This document shows, one piece after another, positions 45,587 to 53,820 of a stretch of DNA of 64,000 nt (the first letter of the stretch is position 1; each line of letters begins with the position of its first letter). The stretch comes from Deltaproteobacteria bacterium (GTDB taxonomy: Bacteria; Myxococcota_A; UBA9042; PHBI01; JACKFB01). Both the position numbers and the translations under genes were made by a program. The notes under the pieces are model-generated. The model saw nothing but the letters and a program-made list of their open reading frames with translations. It was not told the DNA's origin and did no database searches. The stretch lies in the NCBI GenBank assembly GCA_020632695.1, contig JACKFB010000007.1, forward strand, positions 186,001-250,000, given 5' to 3'.

Positions 45587-46429
45587 ATGGCTCAGCCACT
45601 TGCAATCCTGACGAACGTCGGGTCGCTCTCGGCCCAGAACAACCTCGCCGGCACCAGCGCGATGATGTCCAAGTCCATCGCCCGCTTGTCCTCGGGGCTG
45701 CGGGTCCAGTCGGCCGCCGATGACGCCGCCGGCATGGCGGTCAGCGAGAACATGCGCGCCCAGCTCCGCGGCTTCCAGCAGGCGCTGCGGAACGCGAACG
45801 ACGGCGTGTCGGTCCTCCAGACCGGTGAGTCCGGGTACCAGTCCGTCTCCGACATGCTGGTGCGTATGCGCGAGCTGGCGGTCCAGGCTGCCACCGACGC
45901 CCTGTCCGACTCCGAGCGAGGGTTCCTCAACACGGAGTTCCAGGACCTGGTCCAGGAGATCGACCGCGTGTCCAACACGGTCGAGTACAACGGGATCCAC
46001 CTCCTCGACGGCACCGCGGGCGACGGCGCGGGCAACATGACCTTCCAGGTCGGCACCCGCAACTCGGCCAACGACCGCATCACCATCCTGCTGGGTGACG
46101 TGGACTCCACCGCCCTCGCCGTGAACTCGGCGTCGGTGGACACGCTGACCAACTCGCAGAGCGCCATCGACTCCATCGACGGAGCGCTGGACACCCTGGC
46201 GAACTACCGCTCCGACCTGGGCGCGGCCATCAACCACCTGACCCAGGCCTCGACGCACCTCGGCCGCACGGTCGAGAACTACGGCGCGGCGGTCGGCCAG
46301 ATCCGCGACACCGACGTCGCCTCCGAGAGCGCGAACTTCGCGCGCGCCCAGGTGCTGCAGCAGGCCGGTGTGTCGGTCCTCGCGCAGGCCAACTCGATCC
46401 CGGCGCTCGCCCTCCGTCTGCTGGGCTAG
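45587..46429 (+). CDS. fliC: flagellin
   Basis: The filament subunit. The N-terminal D0/D1 helices include LTNVGSLSAQNNLAGTSAMMSKSIARLSSGLRVQSAADDAAGMAVSENMRAQLRG. The C-terminal partner helices end VLQQAGVSVLAQANSIPALALRLLG. Only a short central region separates them, so at 280 residues it lacks the outer D2/D3 domains. The ATG at 45587 follows AGGAG by eight bases; a GTG at 45578 overlaps that site and is unlikely. A sigma-28-type promoter lies upstream and a strong hairpin directly downstream. It is the only flagellin gene in the window. Confidence 0.97.
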   Translation: MAQPLAILTNVGSLSAQNNLAGTSAMMSKSIARLSSGLRVQSAADDAAGMAVSENMRAQLRGFQQALRNANDGVSVLQTGESGYQSVSDMLVRMRELAVQAATDALSDSERGFLNTEFQDLVQEIDRVSNTVEYNGIHLLDGTAGDGAGNMTFQVGTRNSANDRITILLGDVDSTALAVNSASVDTLTNSQSAIDSIDGALDTLANYRSDLGAAINHLTQASTHLGRTVENYGAAVGQIRDTDVASESANFARAQVLQQAGVSVLAQANSIPALALRLLG

Positions 46430-46453
46430 TCGTCTTCGCACGAGGTCGGCTGA

Positions 46454-46485
46454 GGAGCCCCTCCGGCAAGCGCCGGGGGGGCTCC
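46454..46485 (+). terminator. hairpin after fliC
   Basis: GGAGCCCCTCCGGC pairs with GCCGGGGGGGCTCC across a four-base loop, with one G-T pair. There is no U-tract afterwards. It may trim or attenuate the transcript between abundant fliC and fliD. Confidence 0.65.
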
Positions 46486-46525
46486 CCAGCCCGCCGCGTC
46501 GGCACTTCGAGAAGGGGTACGCATC

Positions 46526-47860
46526 ATGTTCAACATTCTCGGCCTGGCCTCCGGTGTCGACTCGGGCGCGATCATCGACGCCCTGCTCGCCGCCAGGCGC
46601 GTCCCCATCGACTCGCTCCAGAACTCGCGCTCCCAGGTCCAGACCAAGATCTCGAAGCTCGGCAACGTCACCTCCAAGCTCGCGACGCTCAAGACCGCGA
46701 TGGAGACGCTGGGCAGCCGCAACGACATCCTCTCGCTGACCGCCAACTCGTCCAACGCCGACCTGGTGTCGGCGAGCGCTGACTCCAGCGCCGCCTCGGC
46801 CTCCTACGCGATCGAGGTCACGGCGCTGGCCCGAGGCGAGAAGAACCGCTCGGCGGTGTTCGACTCGCGCGACGCCGAGGTCACCGCCGGCACGATGTCC
46901 ATCTCGGTCAACGGCGGCACCGCGGTCGACGTCACCATCGAGGAAGGCGACACGCTGACGCAGGTCGCCGACAAGATCACGTCGGCGTCGGCCGGTGTGG
47001 ACGCGACGATCATCCATGACGGGTCTGGGGGCTACTACCTCCAGGTCACGCAGCGCGGCTCGGGCTACACCACCGCCAACGCCAGCGACGCCGTGTCGTT
47101 GACCGAGACGTCGACGGGCGCGAGCGGGCAGGCGCTGGGGCTCACCGAGATCTCGACGGCCCAGAACGCCGCCTTCACGGTGGACGGCCTGGCGGTCACG
47201 TCGCAGACCAACAAGGTGACCGACGCCATCCGCGGCGTCACCCTCGAGCTCTTCGAGACCGGCACCATCACGCTGGATGTCTCCAACGACCGCGCCGGTA
47301 CCAAGGAGAACATCAAGTCCTTCGTCGACGCCTACAACGACGTCATCGGGATGCTGCGCGACGAGCTGGCCGTGGACGAGGACACCAACCGGGCCACCTC
47401 GCTGGCCAGCGTCTCCGCGGTGCGCGGCCTCCGCTCGGACTTCGTGAGCATCATCTCGGGCGCGGTCACTGGCGCGTCGGGAGCCTACTCGTCGCTCGCC
47501 CAGCTCGGCATCCGCACCGACGGGACCGGCAAGCTGGCGATCAACGACGGCGTGCTCGACGCCGCCCTGGACGCCGACCCCGACGCGGTCGCCGACCTCT
47601 TCGTCCAGCAGGACACCGGGCTCGCCGCGGCGCTCACCAAGAAGATCGACCTCTACACGGACACCTCGACGGGCCTCTTCACGCTCCAGAAGAAGTCCTT
47701 CAACTCGCAGATCGACCGCATCGACGACCAGATCACCACCCTCGAGGGGCGGCTGGAGCAGATGAACACGCGGCTCGTGGCCCAGTACACGGCCCTCGAG
47801 ACCGCCACCGCCTCGATCCAGTCGCAGGGCAACGCGCTGGCGGGGCTCCTGAACTTCTGA
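46526..47860 (+). CDS. fliD: flagellar filament cap FliD (HAP2)
   Basis: The cap that folds flagellin at the filament tip. The N-terminal signature ILGLASGVDSGAIIDALLAARRVPIDSLQ, a central low-homology domain, and the C-terminal coiled coil (QIDRIDDQITTLEGRLEQMNTRLVAQYTALETATASIQSQGNAL) are typical. The length of 444 residues is normal. GAAGGGG precedes the ATG. It is separated from fliC by the hairpin at 46454-46485, and fliS follows after 37 bp. Confidence 0.96.
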   Translation: MFNILGLASGVDSGAIIDALLAARRVPIDSLQNSRSQVQTKISKLGNVTSKLATLKTAMETLGSRNDILSLTANSSNADLVSASADSSAASASYAIEVTALARGEKNRSAVFDSRDAEVTAGTMSISVNGGTAVDVTIEEGDTLTQVADKITSASAGVDATIIHDGSGGYYLQVTQRGSGYTTANASDAVSLTETSTGASGQALGLTEISTAQNAAFTVDGLAVTSQTNKVTDAIRGVTLELFETGTITLDVSNDRAGTKENIKSFVDAYNDVIGMLRDELAVDEDTNRATSLASVSAVRGLRSDFVSIISGAVTGASGAYSSLAQLGIRTDGTGKLAINDGVLDAALDADPDAVADLFVQQDTGLAAALTKKIDLYTDTSTGLFTLQKKSFNSQIDRIDDQITTLEGRLEQMNTRLVAQYTALETATASIQSQGNALAGLLNF

Positions 47861-47897
47861 GCGCGCTCGCGCCATCCGGCATCGCAGGGGAGATGAG

Positions 47898-48311
47898 ATG
47901 AACGCACGTGACACGTACAGGCGGCAGCGGCTCGAGAACGCCGATCCCGGAGAGCTCATCGTCATGCTCTACGACGGCATCCTCCGCTTCATGGAGGAGG
48001 CCGCCCGAGCGCTGAGCGCCGGAGACCCGAAGGGTACCGGCGAGAAGCTCGGCCGGGCGCTGGATATCGTGGCCTACCTCCAGTCCACGCTGCGCGCGAG
48101 CGTCGCACCGGAGCTGGTGAAGAGCCTGGACAACACCTACTTCGCCTGGTCGATGCTGATGCTGCGCGCCCAGGCCGAGCGCGACGTGACCATCCTCGAG
48201 CGGGTGCGCACGCAGGTGGACGAGATGCGTGAGACCTGGGTCGAGGCCATCCTCAAGGCGCGCGCCGAGAAGCAGGGGTCCTCCCCGCAGGCGGCCGGGG
48301 GTGTGCGATGA
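47898..48311 (+). CDS. fliS: flagellin chaperone FliS
   Basis: Prevents premature flagellin polymerisation in the cytoplasm and delivers it to FlhA. The opening YRRQRLENADPGELIVMLYDGILRFMEEAARAL is the classic FliS helix, and the rest is a four-helix bundle. It has 137 residues. AGGGGAG lies upstream of the ATG. The TGA overlaps the ATG of the FliT-like gene. Confidence 0.95.
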   Translation: MNARDTYRRQRLENADPGELIVMLYDGILRFMEEAARALSAGDPKGTGEKLGRALDIVAYLQSTLRASVAPELVKSLDNTYFAWSMLMLRAQAERDVTILERVRTQVDEMRETWVEAILKARAEKQGSSPQAAGGVR

Positions 48312-48634
48312 ACGCGCTGCATGCACTGGGTCCGGTCGCCGAGACGCGGGCCGCCATCGACGAGCTGCACGCGTTCTACGAGCGCTTCGAGTCGGCCATC
48401 CTCGACGCGGACGTCGAGCGCGTGACCGAGCTGGTGGGCGCGCGCGAGGAGGCCATCGACCGCCTGCGGCGCGCGGTGGCGCAGTCGCCGCCGGCCCAGG
48501 GAGAGTCGGAGTCCATCCGCGAGCGAGAGCACCGTCTGCAGGAGCGCATGGTGGCGTTTCGCGACGAGCTGCGCGGAAACCTGGGCCAGATGAGCGCTCG
48601 CGCGCGGGCGCTGAGGCGGTACGCCCAGCGCTGA
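48308..48634 (+). CDS. FliT-like small helical protein
   Basis: A 108-residue helical protein rich in Glu and Arg. It occupies the usual position of FliT, the FliD chaperone, immediately after fliS with an ATGA overlap. Sequence resemblance to FliT is slight (helices such as ELHAFYERFESAILDADVERVTELVGAREEAIDRLR). I assign it by position and size only. Confidence 0.6.
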   Translation: MNALHALGPVAETRAAIDELHAFYERFESAILDADVERVTELVGAREEAIDRLRRAVAQSPPAQGESESIREREHRLQERMVAFRDELRGNLGQMSARARALRRYAQR

Positions 48635-48638
48635 GCGC

Positions 48639-48663
48639 GCGGCGCCTGACGGGCGGGCGCCGC
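48639..48663. terminator. hairpin between convergent fliT-like and motB
   Basis: GCGGCGCC (48639-48646) pairs perfectly with GGCGCCGC (48656-48663) over a nine-base loop, just past the stop of the plus-strand gene and before the end of motB. It is a plausible shared terminator, without a U-tract on either side. Confidence 0.5.
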
Positions 48664-48743
48664 CGGAACCCCGGTCGGCAGCCCGAGCACCCGGGCGGGC
48701 TCCGACCCGTCGCTGGCGTGGCAGCGGCCGGCCTGCGCCGGGC

Positions 48744-49520
48744 TCACTCGGGCTGAGCCCGGAGCCGCGGCGGCGCCAGGATGATGTCGACCCGCCGGTT
48801 TCGCGCCCGCGACTCGGCGTCCTCGTTCGGCACCAGGGGGCGGGTGTCGGCGTAGCCCTGGGCCACGACGCGACGCGGGTCGATGTACTCGTCGTCGGCC
48901 TCGGGCGAGAGCAGCACGTGGACGACCGACGACGCACGAGCGGCCGAGAGATCCCAGTTCGAGCGGAAGCGCGCGGTCGCGATGGGCACGTCGTCGGTGT
49001 GGCCGGCGACCACGATGCTGCCGGGGATCTCGGCCAGCTCGCCGCGGATCTTGCCCAGGATGGGCAAGAACGAGTCGTCGAGCGCGGCGCTTCCCGAGGG
49101 AAACACCCCCTGCTCCGGCAGGCGGATGATGATGCGGTCGGGCAGCACCTCGATCTCGAGGCGCTTGTCCTCGAGCTCTTCGGCGAAGCGCTGGCGGATG
49201 AGCAAGGCCTCAGGGCTGAGCTTCTCCAGGTCGTGCTCCACCTCGACGGTGCCGACCTCCTTCTGCTCCTTGGGCTCCTCCACGCCGCGCAGATCGGCCT
49301 GCTCCGAGGGCGGCCCCTCGGGCAGCGTCACCTCGAAGCTGTCGGTCTTCACCCCGAGGGCCTTCTTCATGGAGCCCGACACGGCCTTGTACTTCACGAC
49401 GTCCATCTCGCTGAACGCCAGCAACAGGACGAAGAAGCTCATCAGCAGGGTCGCCATGTCGGCGAAGGTCGCCATCCACGCCGGCGCTCCAACGGGCTGA
49501 GGCTTCTTGCGCTTCGCCAT
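48744..49520 (-). CDS. motB: flagellar stator protein MotB (PomB-like)
   Basis: The stator subunit anchored to peptidoglycan. The single membrane helix follows GAPAWMATFADMATLLMSFFVLLLAFSEMD, and the ion-binding Asp lies in FADM. A plug/linker region is followed by the OmpA-like domain (VVAGHTDDVPI, then SNWDLSAARASSVV). The length of 258 residues is normal. The opening PAWMxTFADxxxLLMxFFVLLLxFSEMD is closer to sodium-type PomB than to E. coli MotB, as far as I can recall those sequences. It is last in the long minus-strand operon, eight bases after motA. Confidence 0.94.
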   Translation of the reverse strand: MAKRKKPQPVGAPAWMATFADMATLLMSFFVLLLAFSEMDVVKYKAVSGSMKKALGVKTDSFEVTLPEGPPSEQADLRGVEEPKEQKEVGTVEVEHDLEKLSPEALLIRQRFAEELEDKRLEIEVLPDRIIIRLPEQGVFPSGSAALDDSFLPILGKIRGELAEIPGSIVVAGHTDDVPIATARFRSNWDLSAARASSVVHVLLSPEADDEYIDPRRVVAQGYADTRPLVPNEDAESRARNRRVDIILAPPRLRAQPE

Positions 49521-49528
49521 CTCCGCGC

Positions 49529-50290
49529 CTACCCCTCGGTCTTTTCGGCCTGCATCGAGCCGGGCAGGAAGGACATCAGGAGCTCCTCCATCAGTCGCGG
49601 GTTCCGGCCCTCCTGGATGGACGCGATGCTCTCGATGATGAGGGTCTTGTTCAGCGCCTCCTCCTGGGTGCGCACGCTGAGCTTGTCGGCGATGGGGAGC
49701 GCCATCAGGTTGGCGATGGCCGAACCGTAGAAGGTCGTGAGCAGGGCGACGGCCATGGCGGGGCCGATGGCCTTGGGATCGTCCATGTTGGCGAGCATCT
49801 GGACCAGGCCGATGAGCGTCCCCAGCATGCCCATCGCGGGTCCGGCCTCACCCACCGCCTTGAAGATGGCCTGACCGCTCTCGTGACGCTCGACGGTCTT
49901 CTCCATGTCCTCGGTCAGGAGCTTGCGCACGAACTCGGGCTCGAGGCCATCGACGCAGAGCCGGAGCCCCTTGGCGAGGAACGGGTTGTCGACCTTCTGG
50001 CTCTCGAGCGCGAGCAGGCCTTCGCGGCGCACGATGGCGGCCAGCTCGACCGACTGCTTGATGATGGTCAGGGGCGACTCCACCCGGAAGCGGAACGCCT
50101 TGAGCGCCACCCGGAAGGCCCCGAAGCAGGTCTTGAGCGGAAACCGGATCAGCGTCGCGGCGATGGTGCCCCCGCCCACGATGAGACAGGAGGCCAGGTC
50201 GACGAAGAGTCCGGGACTGCCACCGGTGAGGATGGCCGCCACCATGACGCCGACGCCGCCGATGAGTCCGATGAGGGTAGCCAGATCCAC
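49529..50290 (-). CDS. motA: flagellar stator protein MotA (PomA-like)
   Basis: A four-helix stator subunit that converts ion flow to torque on FliG. The start MDLATLIGLIGG, the block VGEAGPAMGMLGTLIGLVQMLANMDDPKAIGPAMAVALLTTFYGSAIANLM and the ending SIQEGRNPR match the PomA subgroup of the family. The length of 253 residues equals PomA. It precedes motB by eight bases. A 133-bp gap containing a 10-bp GC hairpin separates it from flgE. The coupling ion cannot be proven from sequence. Confidence 0.95.
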   Translation of the reverse strand: MDLATLIGLIGGVGVMVAAILTGGSPGLFVDLASCLIVGGGTIAATLIRFPLKTCFGAFRVALKAFRFRVESPLTIIKQSVELAAIVRREGLLALESQKVDNPFLAKGLRLCVDGLEPEFVRKLLTEDMEKTVERHESGQAIFKAVGEAGPAMGMLGTLIGLVQMLANMDDPKAIGPAMAVALLTTFYGSAIANLMALPIADKLSVRTQEEALNKTLIIESIASIQEGRNPRLMEELLMSFLPGSMQAEKTEG

Positions 50291-50341
50291 TCGCCGCGCC
50301 TCCGCCTTGCCTCGGATCAGCCCGGCGCGACCACAGCTCGC

Positions 50342-50371
50342 CCGGCGCCGCCATGCTAGGAGCGGCGCCGG
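50342..50371 (-). terminator. GC hairpin between flgE and motA
   Basis: CCGGCGCCGC (50342-50351) is perfectly complementary to GCGGCGCCGG (50362-50371) with a ten-base loop. On the minus-strand transcript it lies after the flgE stop and before motA. It could reduce read-through into the stator genes. No U-tract is visible. Confidence 0.55.
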
Positions 50372-50423
50372 ACGTTGACCATTTTCTGCAGACGCGCCGC
50401 CTCACGCGCCAGCAGCCGCCGGC

Positions 50424-51671
50424 TCATCGACCCAGGTTCACCAGCTCGCCGAGCAGCGTGTTGGCGGTGGACACCGTGCGGCTGGAGGCCTGGAAGCCGC
50501 GCTGCGTGGTGATCATCTGCGTGAACTCGTTGGTCAGGTCCACGTTGGACTGCTCCAGCGCCCCGGAGAAGATCTCACCACGGCCGCCGGCGTTGGCCAC
50601 ACCGATCGCCGGCTCGTCCGTGCCGGAGCCCTGGCGGTACAGATTGCCCCCGATCGCGTCGAGGCGGTCGGTGGCCTGGAAGAGCGCCAGCGCGAGCTGC
50701 CCCAGCGCCAGGGTGTCGCCGTTCGAGAAGGAGCCGCTGATGGTCCCGTCGGGCTCCACGGTGACGAAGGCGAGGTCTCCGGGGGCCTGGCCGTTCTGGT
50801 CGACGAACTCGATGCTGCTGGGCTGGTTCACCCCCGTCGAGCCCGCGAAGTCCATCGCGATCGTCTGGGGATCGGCGCCCTCGAAGTTCACATCGAAGTC
50901 GGTGATCGAGCTGGCGCCCTCGTCGAGCTGCCCCGAGGTGTCGAAGACGAGGGTGCCGGAGCCGATGTTCTGGGGCGGATCCCCCGGCGTGCCTCCCGAG
51001 ACCTCCGCGCCGTCCACGGTGGCGTCGTAGGTCCAGCTGCCGTCGTCCTGATGCGTGAACTCCAGGTCGACATCGTGCGCGTTCCCGAGGGAGTCGAAGA
51101 CCGTGAAGCTGGCGGCGTAGTGCGGGCCGGCCGAGTCGGTCACCGTGTCGGTGTTCGGGTCCAGGTTCAGCCGCAGCGAGGCCAGGGTCGTCGCGATCGG
51201 TGGGCTCTTCTGGAGGCCGACCTGCAGGTCGCCCAGGCTGGTGTCCAGGGCGCCGGACGCCAGGGCAGGATAGCCCTGCACCCGCAGGCCGCCCAGGGTG
51301 GTGAGGAAGCCCTCCGAGTCGATGCGGAACTGGCCGTTGCGGGTGTAGAACTGCCCCTCACCGCCCTGCGCCTCGCCGCGGACGACGAAGAAGCCATTGC
51401 CGCCGATGGCCAGGTCGGTGGACACGCCCGTCTGGAGCAGCGCGCCCTGGGTGTGGAGGCGTTGGATGGCCTGGACCGCCGAGCCCTGGCCCTGCTCCGA
51501 GAAGCCGGCCGAACCGATGATCGTCTGGTTGAGGACATCGGAGAAGGCCGCGCGGCTGGCCTTGAAGCCCACCGTGTTCATGTTGGCGATGTTGTCGCCC
51601 ACCACGGCGAGGCCGGCCTCGTTGACGCGCAGGCCGGTCATGCCGATGTAGAGGGAGGAGAAGATGCTCAT
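50424..51671 (-). CDS. flgE: flagellar hook protein FlgE
   Basis: The universal-joint subunit. The N-terminal SSLYIGMTGLRVNEAGLAVVGDNIANMNTVGFKASRAAFSD and the C-terminal SGALEQSNVDLTNEFTQMITTQRGFQASSRTVSTANTLLGELVNL are the axial helices. Between them lie the FlgE beta domains (STDLAIGGNGFFVV, YTRNGQFRIDSEGFL). Its 415 residues are close to E. coli FlgE (about 400). It lies 15 bases after flgD, the hook cap gene, and before motA. Confidence 0.96.
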   Translation of the reverse strand: MSIFSSLYIGMTGLRVNEAGLAVVGDNIANMNTVGFKASRAAFSDVLNQTIIGSAGFSEQGQGSAVQAIQRLHTQGALLQTGVSTDLAIGGNGFFVVRGEAQGGEGQFYTRNGQFRIDSEGFLTTLGGLRVQGYPALASGALDTSLGDLQVGLQKSPPIATTLASLRLNLDPNTDTVTDSAGPHYAASFTVFDSLGNAHDVDLEFTHQDDGSWTYDATVDGAEVSGGTPGDPPQNIGSGTLVFDTSGQLDEGASSITDFDVNFEGADPQTIAMDFAGSTGVNQPSSIEFVDQNGQAPGDLAFVTVEPDGTISGSFSNGDTLALGQLALALFQATDRLDAIGGNLYRQGSGTDEPAIGVANAGGRGEIFSGALEQSNVDLTNEFTQMITTQRGFQASSRTVSTANTLLGELVNLGR

Positions 51672-51686
51672 GGGGGACTCCTGACG

Positions 51687-52409
51687 TCAGCGGGCGGGGG
51701 TTTGCTCGGTGGAAGTTGAAGACGCGGCCGGCTCGTGGACCTCGACGACGCTCGCGAGGGTGATCGTGCGCGGCGGGATGTCGTCGCTCAGCAGCTCGGG
51801 GTAGCCGTTCTTGAACGTGATGCCGGCGATGCGGGCGAGCGCCCTCGTCGAGACCTCGACGGGTTCGCCGGCGGCATCCACGGCGTTCATCACCACCGAG
51901 TAGGTCCCGGCAGCCAGCGGATTTCCCTGGTCGTCGTTGCCGTCGAAGGCGATCTGTCCCTCCCCGGCGGCCGCGCCGCTCACCTTCACCGTGCGGACCA
52001 CGGCGCCGGAAGCGTCCTTGACCTCCACGGTGAGCTCCTTCGCCTCCGCCTCCAGGCGATAGAAGAGGTCGTGAGCCTCGCCGGGCTTCGCCAGCACCAC
52101 CTTGTCGTCATCGAACACCACGTCCTTGCCGACGAAGGACACCATCTGGGCGCTGGTGGCGGAGCTCTGACTGAGCGCCAGGATCTCGATGTTCGAGTTC
52201 ACGCTCACGAGCTGTTCCAGGCTCGAGAACTGGGCGAGCTGGCTGACGAACTCGGTGGGGTCGCTGGGCGCGAGCGGGTCCTGGTGGGTGAGCTGGGTCG
52301 TGAGCAGGCGCAAGAAGGCCTGTCGGTCGAAGGACGCGTCCGGGTTGGCCGCGGCGGGTGCGGCCGCCGAGCCCGCCTGGGTGAGGGCGGCCGTCTGTGC
52401 GATGTCCAT
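51687..52409 (-). CDS. flgD: hook assembly cap protein FlgD
   Basis: A scaffold for hook polymerisation. The conserved N-terminal region DRQAFLRLLTTQLTHQDPLAPSDPTEFVSQLAQFSSLEQLVSVN is clear. A tudor-like/FnIII core follows, with GEGQIAFDGNDDQGNPLAAGTYSVVMNAVD. The length of 240 residues is typical. It lies between fliK and flgE, the common hook-length block. Confidence 0.96.
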   Translation of the reverse strand: MDIAQTAALTQAGSAAAPAAANPDASFDRQAFLRLLTTQLTHQDPLAPSDPTEFVSQLAQFSSLEQLVSVNSNIEILALSQSSATSAQMVSFVGKDVVFDDDKVVLAKPGEAHDLFYRLEAEAKELTVEVKDASGAVVRTVKVSGAAAGEGQIAFDGNDDQGNPLAAGTYSVVMNAVDAAGEPVEVSTRALARIAGITFKNGYPELLSDDIPPRTITLASVVEVHEPAASSTSTEQTPAR

Positions 52410-52431
52410 GTCTCGGCTCCGGGCTGGGGTT

Positions 52432-53820
52432 TCAGGCGATCAGGAGGAGGCGGCGACGGTCGCCGGGCTGGGCGGTGCTGCCCCCTTGGGGCGGGCGCGG
52501 TCGGGGGCGCGCGTCGTCGGGCGCGCTGGCGGCCTGGGGCTCATGGGCCCCCTCTTCGCCAGCGCCGGGTCCCTGTTGGGAGCCGCCGCGGCCGAAGGTG
52601 TCGGCCGGCACGTCCCCGCGCACATCGATGCGTCCGACGACCAGCGCGCTGGCGTCGAGCTCGCGTCGCACCGCCGGCAGGGCCTGCAGCAAGCGGGCCT
52701 GGTGCTCGGCCTCCACCGCGCGCAGACGGACGCTGATGTCGACGCCGTGACGGCTGAGGTGGGCCTCGATGGCGCCGATGCTGGTGCGCTCCACGCGCAC
52801 GATGGCGACGCCGTCGTCGTCCATGTGGAGTTGGGCCAGCGCGTCCGAGACGGCCGGGTCCCGGGCCACCGCCTGGGGTGCGCTCAACGCGACGGGCGTC
52901 AGCGCCGCCGCGGTCCCGGTGGGCGCCGCACCCGAGGCTGCGCCCGAGAGCGCCGCGACGAGCGCGTCGCCATCGATGGGGTCGGTGTCGTCGAGAGCTT
53001 CCCCGGAGGGCCCGTCCACGGCTCCGATGGCGCGGCGCATGGCCTTGGCGACCACCGCTCCCACCGCCGACAGCTCCGAGCGTGGCGCGGCCTGGGCCAC
53101 CTCGGCCGGCGTCGCTGCGGTCCTGGCCGCGGCCACCGGCGCCGCCTCGACCGCCGGCTCCCGGGCGCTCCGCTCGGCCGTCGCCGCCGCGCTGCCTCCT
53201 TGCCCTGGCTGCCGCAGGTCCACCGGGTTCCCGCTGGCGTCACGGACCACGGCATCGCTGCCCGCGCCCGCTCCCGGTGGCGCCGGTCCCGAGCCCGCCG
53301 CTGACGCGTCCGCGGGTCCGGCGCCCGGGCGCCCTCTCGCCGCCCCGGACCCCGTGTTGGCGACGTCCCGCGCCGCGCCCTCCCTGCGGGCGGGGGTCGC
53401 GTCGGTGGGCTGCGCGTCCCGCGCCCCGGACGCCTTCGAGCCGCCAGCCTCGGCCGGCGTCGGGGAGCCCAGCTCGCCGGTGCCCTCCCCGCGTCCGTCG
53501 GCCCGTCCGCGGCCGGGTGAGCCGAGCCCATCGGTCCCGGCCGCTCCAGCCTCCGCCCGCCGGGCGGCGACCCTCGGCTCGGGCGTGGTTCCTGGGCCGT
53601 CCGGGCGCGCCGCCAGGGCGGCCGCCATCCCGGGTTCCTCGTCGATCCGCCTGCGTCGCCGCTCCGGGGGCTCCCGCTCCAGCTCCTGCGACGAAGCCTC
53701 GTCGGCCTGGGAGGACTCGGCCCGCGCCACCGCCTCATAGTCCTGCGGAGACTGAACCTTGACGGGCAGCTCGGCGACCGTCTTCGGGGTCACGGCCGGT
53801 TCGAAGGCCACGGTCTTCAT
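52432..53820 (-). CDS. fliK: hook-length control protein FliK
   Basis: The secreted molecular ruler that switches export specificity once the hook is complete. A long Ala/Gly/Pro/Arg-rich N-terminal region (about 1-320) is followed by a compact C-terminal FliK/Hook domain (VRVERTSIGAIEAHLSRHGVDISVRLRAVEAEHQARLLQALPAVRRELDASALVVGRIDVRG). It has 462 residues. The ATG at 53820 overlaps the upstream gene's stop (ATGA); the frame is open further upstream but that part belongs to the previous gene's shadow. Position before flgD and flgE agrees with FliK. Confidence 0.85.
   Translation of the reverse strand: MKTVAFEPAVTPKTVAELPVKVQSPQDYEAVARAESSQADEASSQELEREPPERRRRRIDEEPGMAAALAARPDGPGTTPEPRVAARRAEAGAAGTDGLGSPGRGRADGRGEGTGELGSPTPAEAGGSKASGARDAQPTDATPARREGAARDVANTGSGAARGRPGAGPADASAAGSGPAPPGAGAGSDAVVRDASGNPVDLRQPGQGGSAAATAERSAREPAVEAAPVAAARTAATPAEVAQAAPRSELSAVGAVVAKAMRRAIGAVDGPSGEALDDTDPIDGDALVAALSGAASGAAPTGTAAALTPVALSAPQAVARDPAVSDALAQLHMDDDGVAIVRVERTSIGAIEAHLSRHGVDISVRLRAVEAEHQARLLQALPAVRRELDASALVVGRIDVRGDVPADTFGRGGSQQGPGAGEEGAHEPQAASAPDDARPRPRPPQGGSTAQPGDRRRLLLIA

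Noticed and set aside
45479..47965. 828-codon minus-strand frame opposite fliC and fliD
   Set aside because: Shadow of the flagellin and cap genes with no recognisable domain; it also covers their promoter and hairpin.
50291..50423. Possible sigma-54 element before motA on the minus strand
   Set aside because: Only the GG and GC pairs match; most other consensus positions fail, so it is not better than chance in this GC-rich gap.
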